A DNA stretch of 64,000 nt from contig NZ_JARNTW010000001.1 of the NCBI RefSeq assembly GCF_029433105.1, positions 930,001 to 994,000 of the forward strand. Direction: 5' to 3'. Shown piece after piece: positions 17,705-26,443 of this stretch. A program made the position numbers and the translations under genes. How positions within the stretch are numbered: the first letter of the stretch is position 1; each line of letters begins with the position of its first letter. The notes under the pieces were generated by a model that worked only from the letters and a program-made list of their open reading frames with translations, did not search any database and was not told the DNA's origin. Source of the DNA: Runella sp. MFBS21 (GTDB lineage Bacteria; Bacteroidota; Bacteroidia; Cytophagales; Spirosomataceae).

Positions 17705-17947
17705 TGTTGAAATTGGGTTTATTTTAGTTCAGCAAAAAGAGTCCTAGCCAGCGGGTAAAGCCCACTGTTACTAAAAATGTCTTATGAAATTTTGCGGCTT
17801 TTGGGATGTGAAAAATACTGTGGTGTTGAGCAAAGCCGTTTTTGATGTCCGAATTAACTATTACAAATTTTAGGGCTAGTTCTTATAAAATCAATACAAT
17901 CCTATCCAACGGTAGCGCTTTTTGCAGAAAGTGAGAAAAGCCTGCGA

Positions 17948-18451
17948 TTAAGACAAGCGTTGTAAATAAGCCTCCTGAAAAACAAACACACTATCAGGAT
18001 GCATAAGGTTGATGTGAAGGCACAACTCCCACATATCCGTTGTTGAGTCTATATATCCCAATTCCACAATGAGCAAACTATAGTTGGGGTGGGATTTTTC
18101 TTCAGTGTGGGCTACCTGTCCTTGTCCCACAACTTCAAACCCCAGTTGAGTGGCAAAATTATGATGTTCTTGGACTCTCCTTACTTTAAAAATGACCCGA
18201 TGGCAGCCTTCGTTTATTAAGTGAAAACTGAAGCGTACTTGGCCCGGCGGCAAATATTGGGCCAGATGTTTGGATAGCGGCTGCCAAGTAGCTTGATTAG
18301 ATGCGGGGTCGTACTCGCTATTGTTGAAAAAAAAAAGACGTGTTTTACGGTTTTCTGAAATGGGTTTTTGGACACTCGCAAGGCTAATCAGTGCTGCTTT
18401 GTTTCCGCATTCTTTAAAAACAGGCGTGAATTTTTGTAAGGGTTTCATCAT
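17948..18451 (-). CDS. Hypothetical protein, 167 residues
   Basis: No family recognised. The protein lacks a signal peptide and membrane segments. The sequence looks like one beta-rich domain: the middle has LPPGQVRFSFHLINEGCHRVIFKV-type strand spacing and the end has LCLHINLMHPDSVFVF. It lies between the papain-like protease and the DM9/PLAT protein in the same direction. A terminator-like dyad just upstream (18521-18550) suggests that it starts a transcript of its own. Coding potential is supported by length and absence of a better ORF on either strand. Confidence 0.55.
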   Translation of the reverse strand: MMKPLQKFTPVFKECGNKAALISLASVQKPISENRKTRLFFFNNSEYDPASNQATWQPLSKHLAQYLPPGQVRFSFHLINEGCHRVIFKVRRVQEHHNFATQLGFEVVGQGQVAHTEEKSHPNYSLLIVELGYIDSTTDMWELCLHINLMHPDSVFVFQEAYLQRLS

Positions 18452-18520
18452 AACAATTTTGGAAAATAAATTACCTATGATAGGGTTAAAAGCTTGCCTA
18501 ACAAAGGTCGGGAATTGCCC

Positions 18521-18550
18521 AAAATCAAAAAATCCCCAATTTTGGGGATA
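18521..18550 (-). terminator. Intrinsic terminator after the papain-like protease gene
   Basis: On the minus strand the 8-bp arms ATCCCCAA / TTGGGGAT pair around two bases, followed by five T. It begins about 30 bp after the stop of the gene at 18579-19784, as expected for a rho-independent terminator. Confidence 0.75.
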
Positions 18551-18578
18551 TGAGGAAGAGAATGGAGGACTGCAACGA

Positions 18579-19784
18579 TTATTTGCGTCGCCTAATATCT
18601 TTGAATCGACCTACATTTTCAAGGTCTATCGGGGTACTTACTTGTATGACATTTTTTTTAAGGATTTGTTCAGTAATATTAACAGGGCCCTCAATAACAA
18701 AAACTTTATCAATATGGACTACAAAAGGAGCTATATTTGCTGCTGTTAACTCCAATCTTCGATAATTATCGTTTTCGATATAAATCGATAATCCGAAATT
18801 CGGTAATTTTAAGAAGTCGTTTAGTCTGTTTTTTATCTCTGGTACGTTCAAGAAATCTAAAGAGAATATTGATTCTACCCCACTTTCATTTTGTCGATAA
18901 GTGATAGCAGTGATAAATTCAAACTCATTTGGTGTTACATTGGCATTTGTAATATGTATGAGTGGAAGAAAGTTTGATTTGTACAGATGACTTCTTACAA
19001 TTTGAAAATTCCTAATAGTTCGGCTAAACTTACTTTCAGCTTCTCTTATACTAGTAGGTTGTAAATTGTTATCTCCTCCTAGCGTTTTAATAGAGCCTCG
19101 TGCGATTCCTTCTATGGGTACATTTGCTATACTAAGAAATTCGAATGAGACTTCGGATGAGTCTTCTATAAGTGTATTAGCGACTGATACTAGATTTTCA
19201 AAAAGAGAATTGGCCTTGACATTGGTATCATGCAGAGAGAAGCTTTGAGTATCAAGAGATGAGGTGAGGCGAGGAGGGTCTTTAAAATAAAAAACACCTG
19301 ATATATGTTTTTCTGTGGTGTGTATGTTTTGGGTCATTGTTTGTAAAAAATAACTATAACTCAAAACATAGTGTTGCCCCTTTTTATCAGGCTTGGGGTC
19401 ATAAATGTATAGCCATTTTCCAGTTTTGTTTTCCTCATAGCCGTATATATTAACAAAATGGCTCATTTCTGAGCCAAATATAGGAAAACAATGCACCAAA
19501 ATTTTTCCACTATCTATAGTCACCCTAATACTTTGCCAAGATGAGTTGGGTAGTTGCGTAAGATATTTAGAAAAAAGACTAATATTAAGTAAATTTTCTA
19601 ACTCCGTTTTCTGAATAGATGCATTATTTCCCGCTTTCCCTAATTGGGTTAAAAAATCTGCTTCTGTCTTTTTGTCTGTTTCGTTAGGGAATTGAGAAAA
19701 GACATTTGCAAAGGAAGCTGCCCAGCAGCTTTCAGCATAAGTCTGAGGTTGGAATGCACCTCTGTTTATATGTTGTTTTACCAT
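18579..19784 (-). CDS. Papain-like cysteine protease-family protein
   Basis: This 401-residue protein opens with a papain-like domain: catalytic Cys20 in ESCWAASFANVF with a preceding Gln (Q12 or Q14) for the oxyanion hole, His109 in EMSHFVNIYGY, and Asp129 in LYIYDPKPD as the third residue. This fits the bacterial C39-like/papain-like group (about residues 1-170). The remaining 230 residues are beta-rich and unrecognised. No signal peptide is visible, so it may act inside the cell or be exported by a special route. Its partner gene at 19793 ends 8 bp upstream and is probably co-transcribed. Confidence 0.8.
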   Translation of the reverse strand: MVKQHINRGAFQPQTYAESCWAASFANVFSQFPNETDKKTEADFLTQLGKAGNNASIQKTELENLLNISLFSKYLTQLPNSSWQSIRVTIDSGKILVHCFPIFGSEMSHFVNIYGYEENKTGKWLYIYDPKPDKKGQHYVLSYSYFLQTMTQNIHTTEKHISGVFYFKDPPRLTSSLDTQSFSLHDTNVKANSLFENLVSVANTLIEDSSEVSFEFLSIANVPIEGIARGSIKTLGGDNNLQPTSIREAESKFSRTIRNFQIVRSHLYKSNFLPLIHITNANVTPNEFEFITAITYRQNESGVESIFSLDFLNVPEIKNRLNDFLKLPNFGLSIYIENDNYRRLELTAANIAPFVVHIDKVFVIEGPVNITEQILKKNVIQVSTPIDLENVGRFKDIRRRK

Positions 19785-19792
19785 GCCGTTTA

Positions 19793-20281
19793 TTAGTTAG
19801 AAGGGCTTACTGCTACACCAGGGCCAGGTCCGCCGCCGCCGCCTTTCCACGAATCTATGATTTCATAAAAAAATTCATAGAAGCCTTCACTTATAATTTC
19901 AATTCCAAAAACACAATAAGAAAAAATATAGCTTTCTAACTTTGCCGAAATATCTTCAAGGTCTTTCTTTGAAATTAAAAAAGAAGTGTTACTTAGGTCT
20001 TCATTTTTTTTGAACCCTGCTTCTTTGAGTTGTTTGCTTGAAATAAAAACTTTCTTGCCGTTAATTTTTAAAAAAGCTTTCTTATCTTCGCCAAACAAAA
20101 CATAAGCAATAGTGGTAATGTCAGGATATTTGCTTGCTTTGACCTTGCTCGTTACTACATAAAACCCAATGCTTTCGAAGCCATCGGTAGATAGTATGTC
20201 GTCAATGCCTGATTTGTTAAGTAGGAGAGGACGGAAATTGATTTGGTCAGTAAGTTCTTGAAATGTGTATAATGATGCCAT
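19793..20281 (-). CDS. Hypothetical protein with Gly/Pro tail, 162 residues
   Basis: Unrecognised family. No signal peptide; a mixed alpha/beta sequence (VLFGEDKKAFLKINGKKVFI) with a C-terminal amphipathic part (FYEFFYEIIDSW) and a flexible tail GGGGGPGPG. The stop lies 8 bp before the start of the papain-like protease gene, which suggests that the two are translated together and may interact, for example as chaperone, adaptor or inhibitor (inference). It is the first gene of the minus-strand run. Confidence 0.6.
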   Translation of the reverse strand: MASLYTFQELTDQINFRPLLLNKSGIDDILSTDGFESIGFYVVTSKVKASKYPDITTIAYVLFGEDKKAFLKINGKKVFISSKQLKEAGFKKNEDLSNTSFLISKKDLEDISAKLESYIFSYCVFGIEIISEGFYEFFYEIIDSWKGGGGGPGPGVAVSPSN

Positions 20282-20295
20282 AAAATATTAAAGGT

Positions 20296-20958
20296 ATGAG
20301 TTTAGTAACTTTGAATGAATTTCTGAATATATTGATGATGGTTACATCATTTTTGTTAGCTCTGTTTTCTTATTCTAAAATTAAATACACCAAACAGGCG
20401 AAATTTATTTTTGTGTATTTGCTTTTAGGTGTGGTAGTTGATTCAATAACTTTTTATTTTTATAAATTTAAAAATCAAAATAGCTACTGGCTTACACCAC
20501 TTTATTTCTTGCAATTTTTTGTTTTACTATCTTTTGTTTTTTATAGCTTTTTAAATGAATATTATCAAAAAAAGATAATGATTTTTTTGGTAATTTTAGG
20601 TGTTTTTTTATTGATATGTAGGTATTTTTTCTTTGATTATATTAACAATTACGACAATATTGCTTGGTTTTCTATTCAGTTGTATTATGTTATTTTGTGT
20701 TTGGTGTTTTTTTATTTTCAAACCAAGCTTACTAAGAGTGCTTTGTCTAGGAATTCGTTTTTTGTTTTTACTCTTGCTGTTTTTATTAATTGCTTAATGC
20801 CTCTGTTGTCTAATTTACTTCAATATAGCCTTTATGAAACTTCGCCCGTTTATTTTACCTATGCACTATTAATTATTAATATTTCAGGTATTATAGCAAA
20901 CTTACTAATTTTTAGAGCTATTCAATTCCTTAAACCAATTTCCACTCCAAAGCCTTAA
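20296..20958 (+). CDS. Integral membrane protein, about 7 TM segments
   Basis: This 220-residue, AT-rich, very hydrophobic protein has about seven membrane segments (for example LMMVTSFLLALFSY, FVFYSFL, IMIFLVILGVFLLI, YALLIINISGIIANLL). No enzymatic motif was found. It starts 14 bp from the divergent hypothetical gene and its last 29 bp overlap the end of the response regulator gene on the opposite strand. Small membrane proteins of this type often sit next to signalling genes in Cytophagales, but no function can be assigned. Confidence 0.7.
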   Translation: MSLVTLNEFLNILMMVTSFLLALFSYSKIKYTKQAKFIFVYLLLGVVVDSITFYFYKFKNQNSYWLTPLYFLQFFVLLSFVFYSFLNEYYQKKIMIFLVILGVFLLICRYFFFDYINNYDNIAWFSIQLYYVILCLVFFYFQTKLTKSALSRNSFFVFTLAVFINCLMPLLSNLLQYSLYETSPVYFTYALLIINISGIIANLLIFRAIQFLKPISTPKP

Positions 20959-21565
20959 CTACGGCTTCGGGTGCTGAGTTGACGTGTAGTTTTTCATAGA
21001 TTTTTTTGATGTGAGTATGCACCGTGTTGAAACTAATATCACAAGCATCCGCAATCATTTTATAACTCATTCCCTTTACCATACATTGCAAAACTTCCTT
21101 TTCGCGTGGGGTGAGCTGAATATAGGTTTGTTCTGATTTGGCAAACTGATGCTGAAACATCGTCAATACTTTCGTCGCAATGCTTGGACTAAGATGCGAG
21201 CCGCCATTGTAAACGTCGAAGATAGCTTGTACGTAGGTATCGGGGCGGGGGTTTTTGAGGATGTAGCCATTGGCACCCGCGCAGATAGCCGCAAATACCT
21301 TGTCATCATCTTCAAACACTGTTTGCATCATCACTTTGGTGTCTTTGCTCGCAGCTTTAATGGCTCGTAAGGCATCTATTCCCGAAAGGTGTGGCATCTG
21401 AATATCCATAAGTACGACATCAGGTTTGTATTTGCGTACCAATTTTACGGCCTCGGTAGCGTCGGCAAAGGCTCCCGATAGCCAAATACCTTCCGCACTA
21501 GCTAAATACAAAGAAAGGCTCTCACGGAAATTTTTGTTGTCTTCAAAAAGTAGTACGCTTATCAT
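20930..21565 (-). CDS. NarL/LuxR-family response regulator
   Basis: This 211-residue protein has a receiver domain at 1-120 with Glu8/Asp9, the phospho-acceptor Asp54 (VVLMDIQMP) and Lys104 (YILKNPRP), and a LuxR-type helix-turn-helix at about 145-211 (LTPREKEVLQCMVKGMSYKMIAD). It is paired with the HisKA_3 sensor kinase encoded 145 bp upstream on the same strand, so the two form a two-component system. The 3' end overlaps the convergent membrane protein gene by 29 bp. Targets unknown. Confidence 0.92.
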   Translation of the reverse strand: MISVLLFEDNKNFRESLSLYLASAEGIWLSGAFADATEAVKLVRKYKPDVVLMDIQMPHLSGIDALRAIKAASKDTKVMMQTVFEDDDKVFAAICAGANGYILKNPRPDTYVQAIFDVYNGGSHLSPSIATKVLTMFQHQFAKSEQTYIQLTPREKEVLQCMVKGMSYKMIADACDISFNTVHTHIKKIYEKLHVNSAPEAVVKALEWKLV

Positions 21566-21610
21566 ATACGATTCTCAATTTTATAAATTTAGCCCAAAAA
21601 AGCAATAAGA

Positions 21611-21637
21611 TACCGTCGAAATTCTATCTAACGGTAC
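21611..21637. promoter_or_regulatory. Operator-like dyad upstream of the response regulator
   Basis: TACCGT and ACGGTA form a dyad with a 15-base spacer containing CGAAA and TCTAA. A closely related sequence lies at 22800-22829 upstream of the partner kinase. The shared element suggests joint control of both genes, perhaps autoregulation. Confidence 0.4.
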
Positions 21638-21683
21638 TACTTTTTCATGCAGTAAAATTAGGATATTGCCTATACTCACAAAA

Positions 21684-21699
21684 TCCCCAATATTGGTGA
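21684..21699 (-). terminator. Probable terminator after the sensor kinase gene
   Basis: On the minus strand TCACCAAT/ATTGGGGA forms a 7-of-8 bp hairpin with no loop bases beyond the arms, followed by a short T run. It sits about 11 bp after the kinase stop. Weak but well placed. Confidence 0.45.
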
Positions 21700-21709
21700 G
21701 TCATGGTGC

Positions 21710-22783
21710 TTAGCCCAATAAAATTTGGATGGTCACTTGAGTTCCGATTCCTTTTTGGCTCCGAACGCTTACATTTAGCAATTCTTCTTGGCTCCGTAGT
21801 TTAAAGTTTTTGAGGCCATTTCCTTCAAAGGTCTGTGATAGGTCAAATCCTACGCCATTGTCGATGATGTGGATTTCGACGGAGCCGTTTTTGGACGTAA
21901 GTGTGCAAGTAGTTTTGGTAGCAAGGGCGTGTTTGGCGATGTTGTTGATGGCTTCTTTGTAAACGAGGTAAAGATTGCGACGTTGCTCCATCGAAAAATA
22001 CTCCTTTTTGAGATCAAGCTGATTGTCGAAAGTAAAAGCGATGTTTTTGGCTGATAAAATCTCAATACCAAAAAAGCGCATCTTTTCCACCAATTTTTCG
22101 GTGGAGTCGTTGGTAGGGTTGATGGCCCATACGGTGTCTCTCATCAGGGTCACGGTTTCTTCAGAGTTGCTCGTGATACGCTCCAAAATCGGAAGCAAAG
22201 CGGGATTGTCTTTGACTTTTTGCCGGAGAAGTTCTACAAAAATGGCGATTGAGTTAAGGTTGGCACCTACTTCATCATGAAGATCAGAAGCGATTTGATT
22301 TCTGATGGATTGGAGTTTGAGTTTTTGACGAAAATCGTATAGAAAAAACAAATAGATACCAATTCCCACTACCAATAAAATATAAACGGCAATCGAAGGC
22401 CAAAACCACCACTTTTGCCAAAAAGCTTCTTTGACTTCTAGCGACAGCGTGGCAACGGGCGTTTTATGATTTTTGCTTTGAGCATATATCTCAAAGGTGT
22501 ATCGGCCACCGCTGAGGTTTTGATAGTGAGCCGAAGGGTATAGGCTTTGCGACCATGCTTGATTGATAGAAGGGATTCGATAAAAATAAAAGATGGAGTC
22601 GTGGGTAGTTGATGCTTCAAAATCTAGCACGAGGTCGTTGTTGGCAGCGGCTAACTGAATCGGCTGAGAGATGGAAGTGATTGAAGCAGGTTTTCCATTC
22701 ACCAAAACGCGCCGTAGCGGGAGTTGTGCTTTCGCGGTTCCCAACAAACAAAAACAACCAAGGATAAAGAGGAGAAATTTCAA
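21710..22783 (-). CDS. Membrane sensor histidine kinase, HisKA_3 type
   Basis: This 357-residue protein has a signal peptide (about 1-19), a periplasmic Y_Y_Y-like beta domain at about 25-118 (GGRYTFEIYAQSKN), one membrane segment at about 129-149, and a HisKA_3 domain with the phospho-acceptor His169 (IASDLHDEVGAN). The HATPase region shows EAINNIAKHA (N-box) and IIDNGVGF (G-box). It is a NarX/LiaS-like kinase that should phosphorylate the response regulator at 20930-21565. The periplasmic part could sense a sugar or cell-surface state (inference). Confidence 0.92.
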   Translation of the reverse strand: MKFLLFILGCFCLLGTAKAQLPLRRVLVNGKPASITSISQPIQLAAANNDLVLDFEASTTHDSIFYFYRIPSINQAWSQSLYPSAHYQNLSGGRYTFEIYAQSKNHKTPVATLSLEVKEAFWQKWWFWPSIAVYILLVVGIGIYLFFLYDFRQKLKLQSIRNQIASDLHDEVGANLNSIAIFVELLRQKVKDNPALLPILERITSNSEETVTLMRDTVWAINPTNDSTEKLVEKMRFFGIEILSAKNIAFTFDNQLDLKKEYFSMEQRRNLYLVYKEAINNIAKHALATKTTCTLTSKNGSVEIHIIDNGVGFDLSQTFEGNGLKNFKLRSQEELLNVSVRSQKGIGTQVTIQILLG

Positions 22784-22799
22784 AAGTGTCGAATTTTAA

Positions 22800-22829
22800 T
22801 GCCGTCGAAACGATGTCTAAAATTCGGCA
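22800..22829. promoter_or_regulatory. Operator-like dyad upstream of the sensor kinase
   Basis: TGCCG and CGGCA flank a spacer with CGAAA and TCTAA, matching the element at 21611-21637 upstream of the response regulator. It ends 17 bp before the kinase start codon, so it could act as an operator or a leader hairpin. Confidence 0.4.
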
Positions 22830-22860
22830 CTTTTAAACTTAATTCAAACAATGTTTTCGC

Positions 22861-23664
22861 TTAATAACTATACTCGTAAATGGCATCGTCACTTAGATTA
22901 CGTTTGATAACAACTTTTGTAACCCTATTTTGAGAATCAAATGTATAAGAAAAATCAAGGGTGCTATCGCCAGCCCTATTTGTAAAAACGACTTTTTCCA
23001 CCAAATGGGAACTATATTTTCCTAAAAAATCACCTCTTAAGGCAAAATGCGGGGCGGCCCAATAATTAATCTCTTGTTGAATTGTATTAGGAAAGGTACT
23101 ATAGGTATACAATGCTCGGATGGTCTCGCCTAGGTGTGATAAACCATTCCATTCTTGCAAATCTCCATTGGTTTTGTAGGTGAGTTTTGTAAGATAATTT
23201 TTGTCAGCACTACTGACCAAATATCCATTTTTATAGAAATACTCCACCGCAGCCTCTTTTCCATTCATAAACACTCCTTCTGAGCTTTGAGCGAGCCCTT
23301 GTGGATTGAGCTGATAGTGTATTTCTCGGGTAGTCCATTTACTAGTTGCTTTTGAGTTGGTAGGGTCCAAATAAGTATTAAAAACGCTGCTTTTGTCATT
23401 GGATATATCTGCTAAACGTTTTTGAGAGTCGTATTGAAAGTGGTAAGTACCTACCGAAAGACTACCTATACTCACCTTTACTGAAGTTGGTTGATAATTT
23501 ACCAATGCTGGAGGTTGAATAGCTGGATGAGCATCTGCATATTCTTTGGCCTGTTCTGCTAGGGTGGGGGCTGTAGGGGTAGGAATGTTTTCCGTCTCAA
23601 TTTTTTTACAGCTTGCTATACCAAGCAGTATGATACTCAGTGTAAGTAAGATTTTAGCTTTCAT
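22861..23664 (-). CDS. Lipoprotein with YD-like beta repeats
   Basis: This 267-residue lipoprotein has a signal peptide with a lipobox ending at Cys19 (LGIASC). The body contains YHFQYDSQKRLADI and FSYTFDSQNRVTKVVI, repeats of the sort found in DUF4595-like and RHS-like Bacteroidota lipoproteins. It likely faces the periplasm or the cell surface. It is transcribed away from the downstream Tat-type oxidoreductase gene and is followed by the kinase gene in the same direction. No function assigned. Confidence 0.72.
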   Translation of the reverse strand: MKAKILLTLSIILLGIASCKKIETENIPTPTAPTLAEQAKEYADAHPAIQPPALVNYQPTSVKVSIGSLSVGTYHFQYDSQKRLADISNDKSSVFNTYLDPTNSKATSKWTTREIHYQLNPQGLAQSSEGVFMNGKEAAVEYFYKNGYLVSSADKNYLTKLTYKTNGDLQEWNGLSHLGETIRALYTYSTFPNTIQQEINYWAAPHFALRGDFLGKYSSHLVEKVVFTNRAGDSTLDFSYTFDSQNRVTKVVIKRNLSDDAIYEYSY

Positions 23665-23805
23665 TTGCTTAAAAGTATAGTAGTTGGACGATAAGGAAGT
23701 GCTTTAGGATAAAGTATTAATAACGCCATTTTATGAGCTTTAGTACGCTGTTAAGATTGAGAAAACAACACTGTTCCTAAGAAAATATCTAAAACCTCTT
23801 GCCTC

Positions 23806-25122
23806 ATGAAACAAAATTCTTTTTCGCGTCGGGAGTTTCTCAAAACTGCCACAGTAGGAACGGCTACTGTAGCCACTGCTGCTGTGGGAATCCCTACCAT
23901 TATTCCTTCAAGAGCCTTCGGAGCTAATGACCGTATGCGCGTGGCTGTGATTGGCATTAATGGACGCGGTAAAAATCATATATCGGGTTTTTCGAGTTTG
24001 GAAAATGTAGAAGTTGCTACGCTTTGTGATGTTGATAATGTGGTATTGCAAGCGCGAGCCGCCGAATTTGAGAAAACTTATAATCGAAAAGTAAAAACCG
24101 AACAAGACCTTCGGAAGGTATATGAAGATAAAAGCATCGATGCAGTGAGCATTGCTACGCCGAATCACTGGCATGCTTTGGCGGCTATTTGGGCGTGTCA
24201 GGCGGGCAAAGATGTATACGTCGAAAAACCTGCTTGCCATAATATATACGAAGGCCGTAAATTGGTAGAAGCTGCTACCAAATACAACCGTATCGTGCAG
24301 CACGGAGTGCAGTTGCGTAGCTCAGTAGCGATGCAAGAGGCTATCAAGCACCTACGTGAAGGGCTTATCGGCAATGTATACATGGCGCGCGCTTTGATTT
24401 ACAAATGGCGTCCCGATATCGGAAATGAAGGCACTTCGCCCGTACCTGGGGGGCTCAACTGGGACTTGTGGCAGGGGCCAGCTCAAGTTCGTCCTTTTTC
24501 TAAAAACTATGTACATTACAATTGGCATTGGTTTTGGGAGTATGGCAATGGCGACATTGGCAACCAAGGTATTCACGAAACCGACCTTGCCATGTGGGGA
24601 TTGAATGTGGGGCTGCCAGAAGAAATCACCTCGGCAGGTGGTAAGTTTTTGTGGAATGACTGTAAAGAAACCCCCGAAACACTTACGTCAACTTATATTT
24701 ATCCCAAACAAAAAAAGGTAATTGAAGTAGAAGTGAGACCTTGGATGACCAACAAAGAAGACGGCATAGAAGTGGGTAACTTATTCTATGGCGACAAAGG
24801 CTACATGGTGATCAACGGATACAACGACTATAAAACCTTTCTAGGAAAAAATCGTGAGCCAGGGCCTGCCCGCAAAGAAGGGGGAGATCACTACAAAAAC
24901 TTTGTGGATGCAGTACGTGCCAAAAACAAGGCATTGCTCAACGGTCCTGTCGAGACGGCGCATTTGTCGGCTTCATTGGCGCATCTAGGAAATATCGCTT
25001 ATCGTTTGGATCGTAAACTCAAATTTGATCCTATTACTGAGAAGTTTGTCGGTGATAAGGAAGCAAATGCGATGCTTACCCGCAAATACCGTGCGCCTTA
25101 CGTAGTTCCTGATAAAGTCTAA
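23806..25122 (+). CDS. Tat-exported Gfo/Idh/MocA-family oxidoreductase
   Basis: This 438-residue protein begins with a canonical twin-arginine signal (SRREFLK, residues 7-13, then an Ala/Thr-rich hydrophobic segment). The Rossmann domain shows VIGINGRGKNH at about 48-58 and the family motif EKP at 140-142 (VYVEKPACHN). HETDLAMWG and HYKNFVDAVR belong to the C-terminal catalytic domain. Members oxidise sugars or inositols with a tightly bound NAD(P), and exported members can act in the periplasm. It precedes an MFS carrier and an exported TIM-barrel isomerase in the same direction, suggesting a sugar oxidation/elimination pathway (inference). Confidence 0.92.
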   Translation: MKQNSFSRREFLKTATVGTATVATAAVGIPTIIPSRAFGANDRMRVAVIGINGRGKNHISGFSSLENVEVATLCDVDNVVLQARAAEFEKTYNRKVKTEQDLRKVYEDKSIDAVSIATPNHWHALAAIWACQAGKDVYVEKPACHNIYEGRKLVEAATKYNRIVQHGVQLRSSVAMQEAIKHLREGLIGNVYMARALIYKWRPDIGNEGTSPVPGGLNWDLWQGPAQVRPFSKNYVHYNWHWFWEYGNGDIGNQGIHETDLAMWGLNVGLPEEITSAGGKFLWNDCKETPETLTSTYIYPKQKKVIEVEVRPWMTNKEDGIEVGNLFYGDKGYMVINGYNDYKTFLGKNREPGPARKEGGDHYKNFVDAVRAKNKALLNGPVETAHLSASLAHLGNIAYRLDRKLKFDPITEKFVGDKEANAMLTRKYRAPYVVPDKV

Positions 25123-25199
25123 ACTTTTTACCAAACTCAAGTGGTCAGTGGAGGAGCTTTGCGACCTTCATCTGTTTGTGATTAAATTAAAAAAATTAT

Positions 25200-26423
25200 A
25201 TGTCTCAAAAATCCAATTTACAACACCTGCTTCAAGTCCCTGTTTTGGTAGCTGCTTTGGGCTATTTAGTGGATATGTACGATTTGTTTTTGTTTAGTGT
25301 AGTGCGTGTCACGAGTCTCAAAGACTTGGGCGTAGCTCCTGACCAACTGCTTCCCGAAGGTGTGTTTTTGCTCAATACACAGTTGGCAGGGTTGTTGATA
25401 GGCGGGGTTTTCTGGGGAATTTTGGGAGATAAAAAAGGACGGTTGTCCATTTTATTTGGCTCGATTATTATGTATTCTTTGGCCAATATCGCCAATGGTT
25501 TCGTGACTTCTGTGAACCAATACGCTTTTTTGCGGTTCATCGCAGGGATTGGTTTGGCAGGAGAACTAGGGGCGGGCATTACACTAGTGTCGGAGGTATT
25601 GCCCAAAGAAATCAGAGGATATGGTACCACCGTGGTGGCTACTATGGGGCTTTTTGGGGCAATTGCCGCCAATTTTGTGGCAGATTGGTTCGATTGGCGT
25701 ATTTCTTATTTTGTAGGTGGCGGTATGGGGTTGATGCTTCTTGTGCTGCGACTGAACGTATTTGAATCGGGGCTTTTTGAAAAAATGAAGTCTCAAAAAG
25801 TGCAAAAAGGCAATGTATTCATGCTATTCAACAATTGGCAACGTTTTTCCAAATACCTATTGTCGATTTTGGTCGGCATTCCGTTGTGGTTTGTGACGGG
25901 GATTTTGATGACTTTTTCACCCGAATTTGGGAAAGAAATAGGTATTGAAGAGCCAATTCTGGCGGGAAAATGTGTCATGTTGGCTTTTACAGGGCAAGTT
26001 TTTGGGGATATTTTGAGTGGGATAGGTAGTCAATACCTGCGGAGTCGCAAAAAAATCATTGGTATTTTTATTGTGCTTTCGTTTGCTTTTATGCTAGTGT
26101 ACCTTTTATTTCCTTCCAAAAACGCAACGGTTTTTTATGTGATATGCACTTTGCTTGGTTTCTGCAATGGTTATTGGACCATTTTTATTACGATTGCTGC
26201 CGAGCTTTTTGGTACCAATCTTCGCGCTACGGTCGCTACGTCAGTACCCAATTTTGTGCGCGGAACGGCTATCATTCTTACGTCGGTATTTGTGTTTTTA
26301 AGACCTTCTTTGGGAATCATCAATAGTGCTCTGGTGATTGGTACTACTACGGTCGCTATTGCGCTGGTGTCTCTTTATTTTCTAGAAGAAACTTTCACCA
26401 AAGACTTAAATTATGAAGAATAA
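25200..26423 (+). CDS. MFS transporter
   Basis: This 407-residue protein has about 12 membrane segments. It carries the signature loop GDKKGRLS between segments 2 and 3 and GELGAGITLVSE in segment 4. It resembles metabolite:proton symporters of the sugar and organic acid groups. It follows the exported Gfo/Idh/MocA oxidoreductase by about 77 bp and would import its product. The substrate is unknown. The gene is followed by the tandem repeat block 26444-26732, which probably ends the transcript. Confidence 0.88.
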   Translation: MSQKSNLQHLLQVPVLVAALGYLVDMYDLFLFSVVRVTSLKDLGVAPDQLLPEGVFLLNTQLAGLLIGGVFWGILGDKKGRLSILFGSIIMYSLANIANGFVTSVNQYAFLRFIAGIGLAGELGAGITLVSEVLPKEIRGYGTTVVATMGLFGAIAANFVADWFDWRISYFVGGGMGLMLLVLRLNVFESGLFEKMKSQKVQKGNVFMLFNNWQRFSKYLLSILVGIPLWFVTGILMTFSPEFGKEIGIEEPILAGKCVMLAFTGQVFGDILSGIGSQYLRSRKKIIGIFIVLSFAFMLVYLLFPSKNATVFYVICTLLGFCNGYWTIFITIAAELFGTNLRATVATSVPNFVRGTAIILTSVFVFLRPSLGIINSALVIGTTTVAIALVSLYFLEETFTKDLNYEE

Positions 26424-26443
26424 AGAGGGGATTAATTAGCTTA

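Noticed and set aside
13322-20281. Prophage or phage remnant
   Set aside because: Amidase and protease genes occur, but there is no integrase, capsid, tail, holin or attachment site.
18521-21699. Similar TCCCCAA dyads at 18532 and 21684 as shared operators
   Set aside because: Both lie directly after minus-strand stop codons and are followed by T on that strand, so terminators explain them better.
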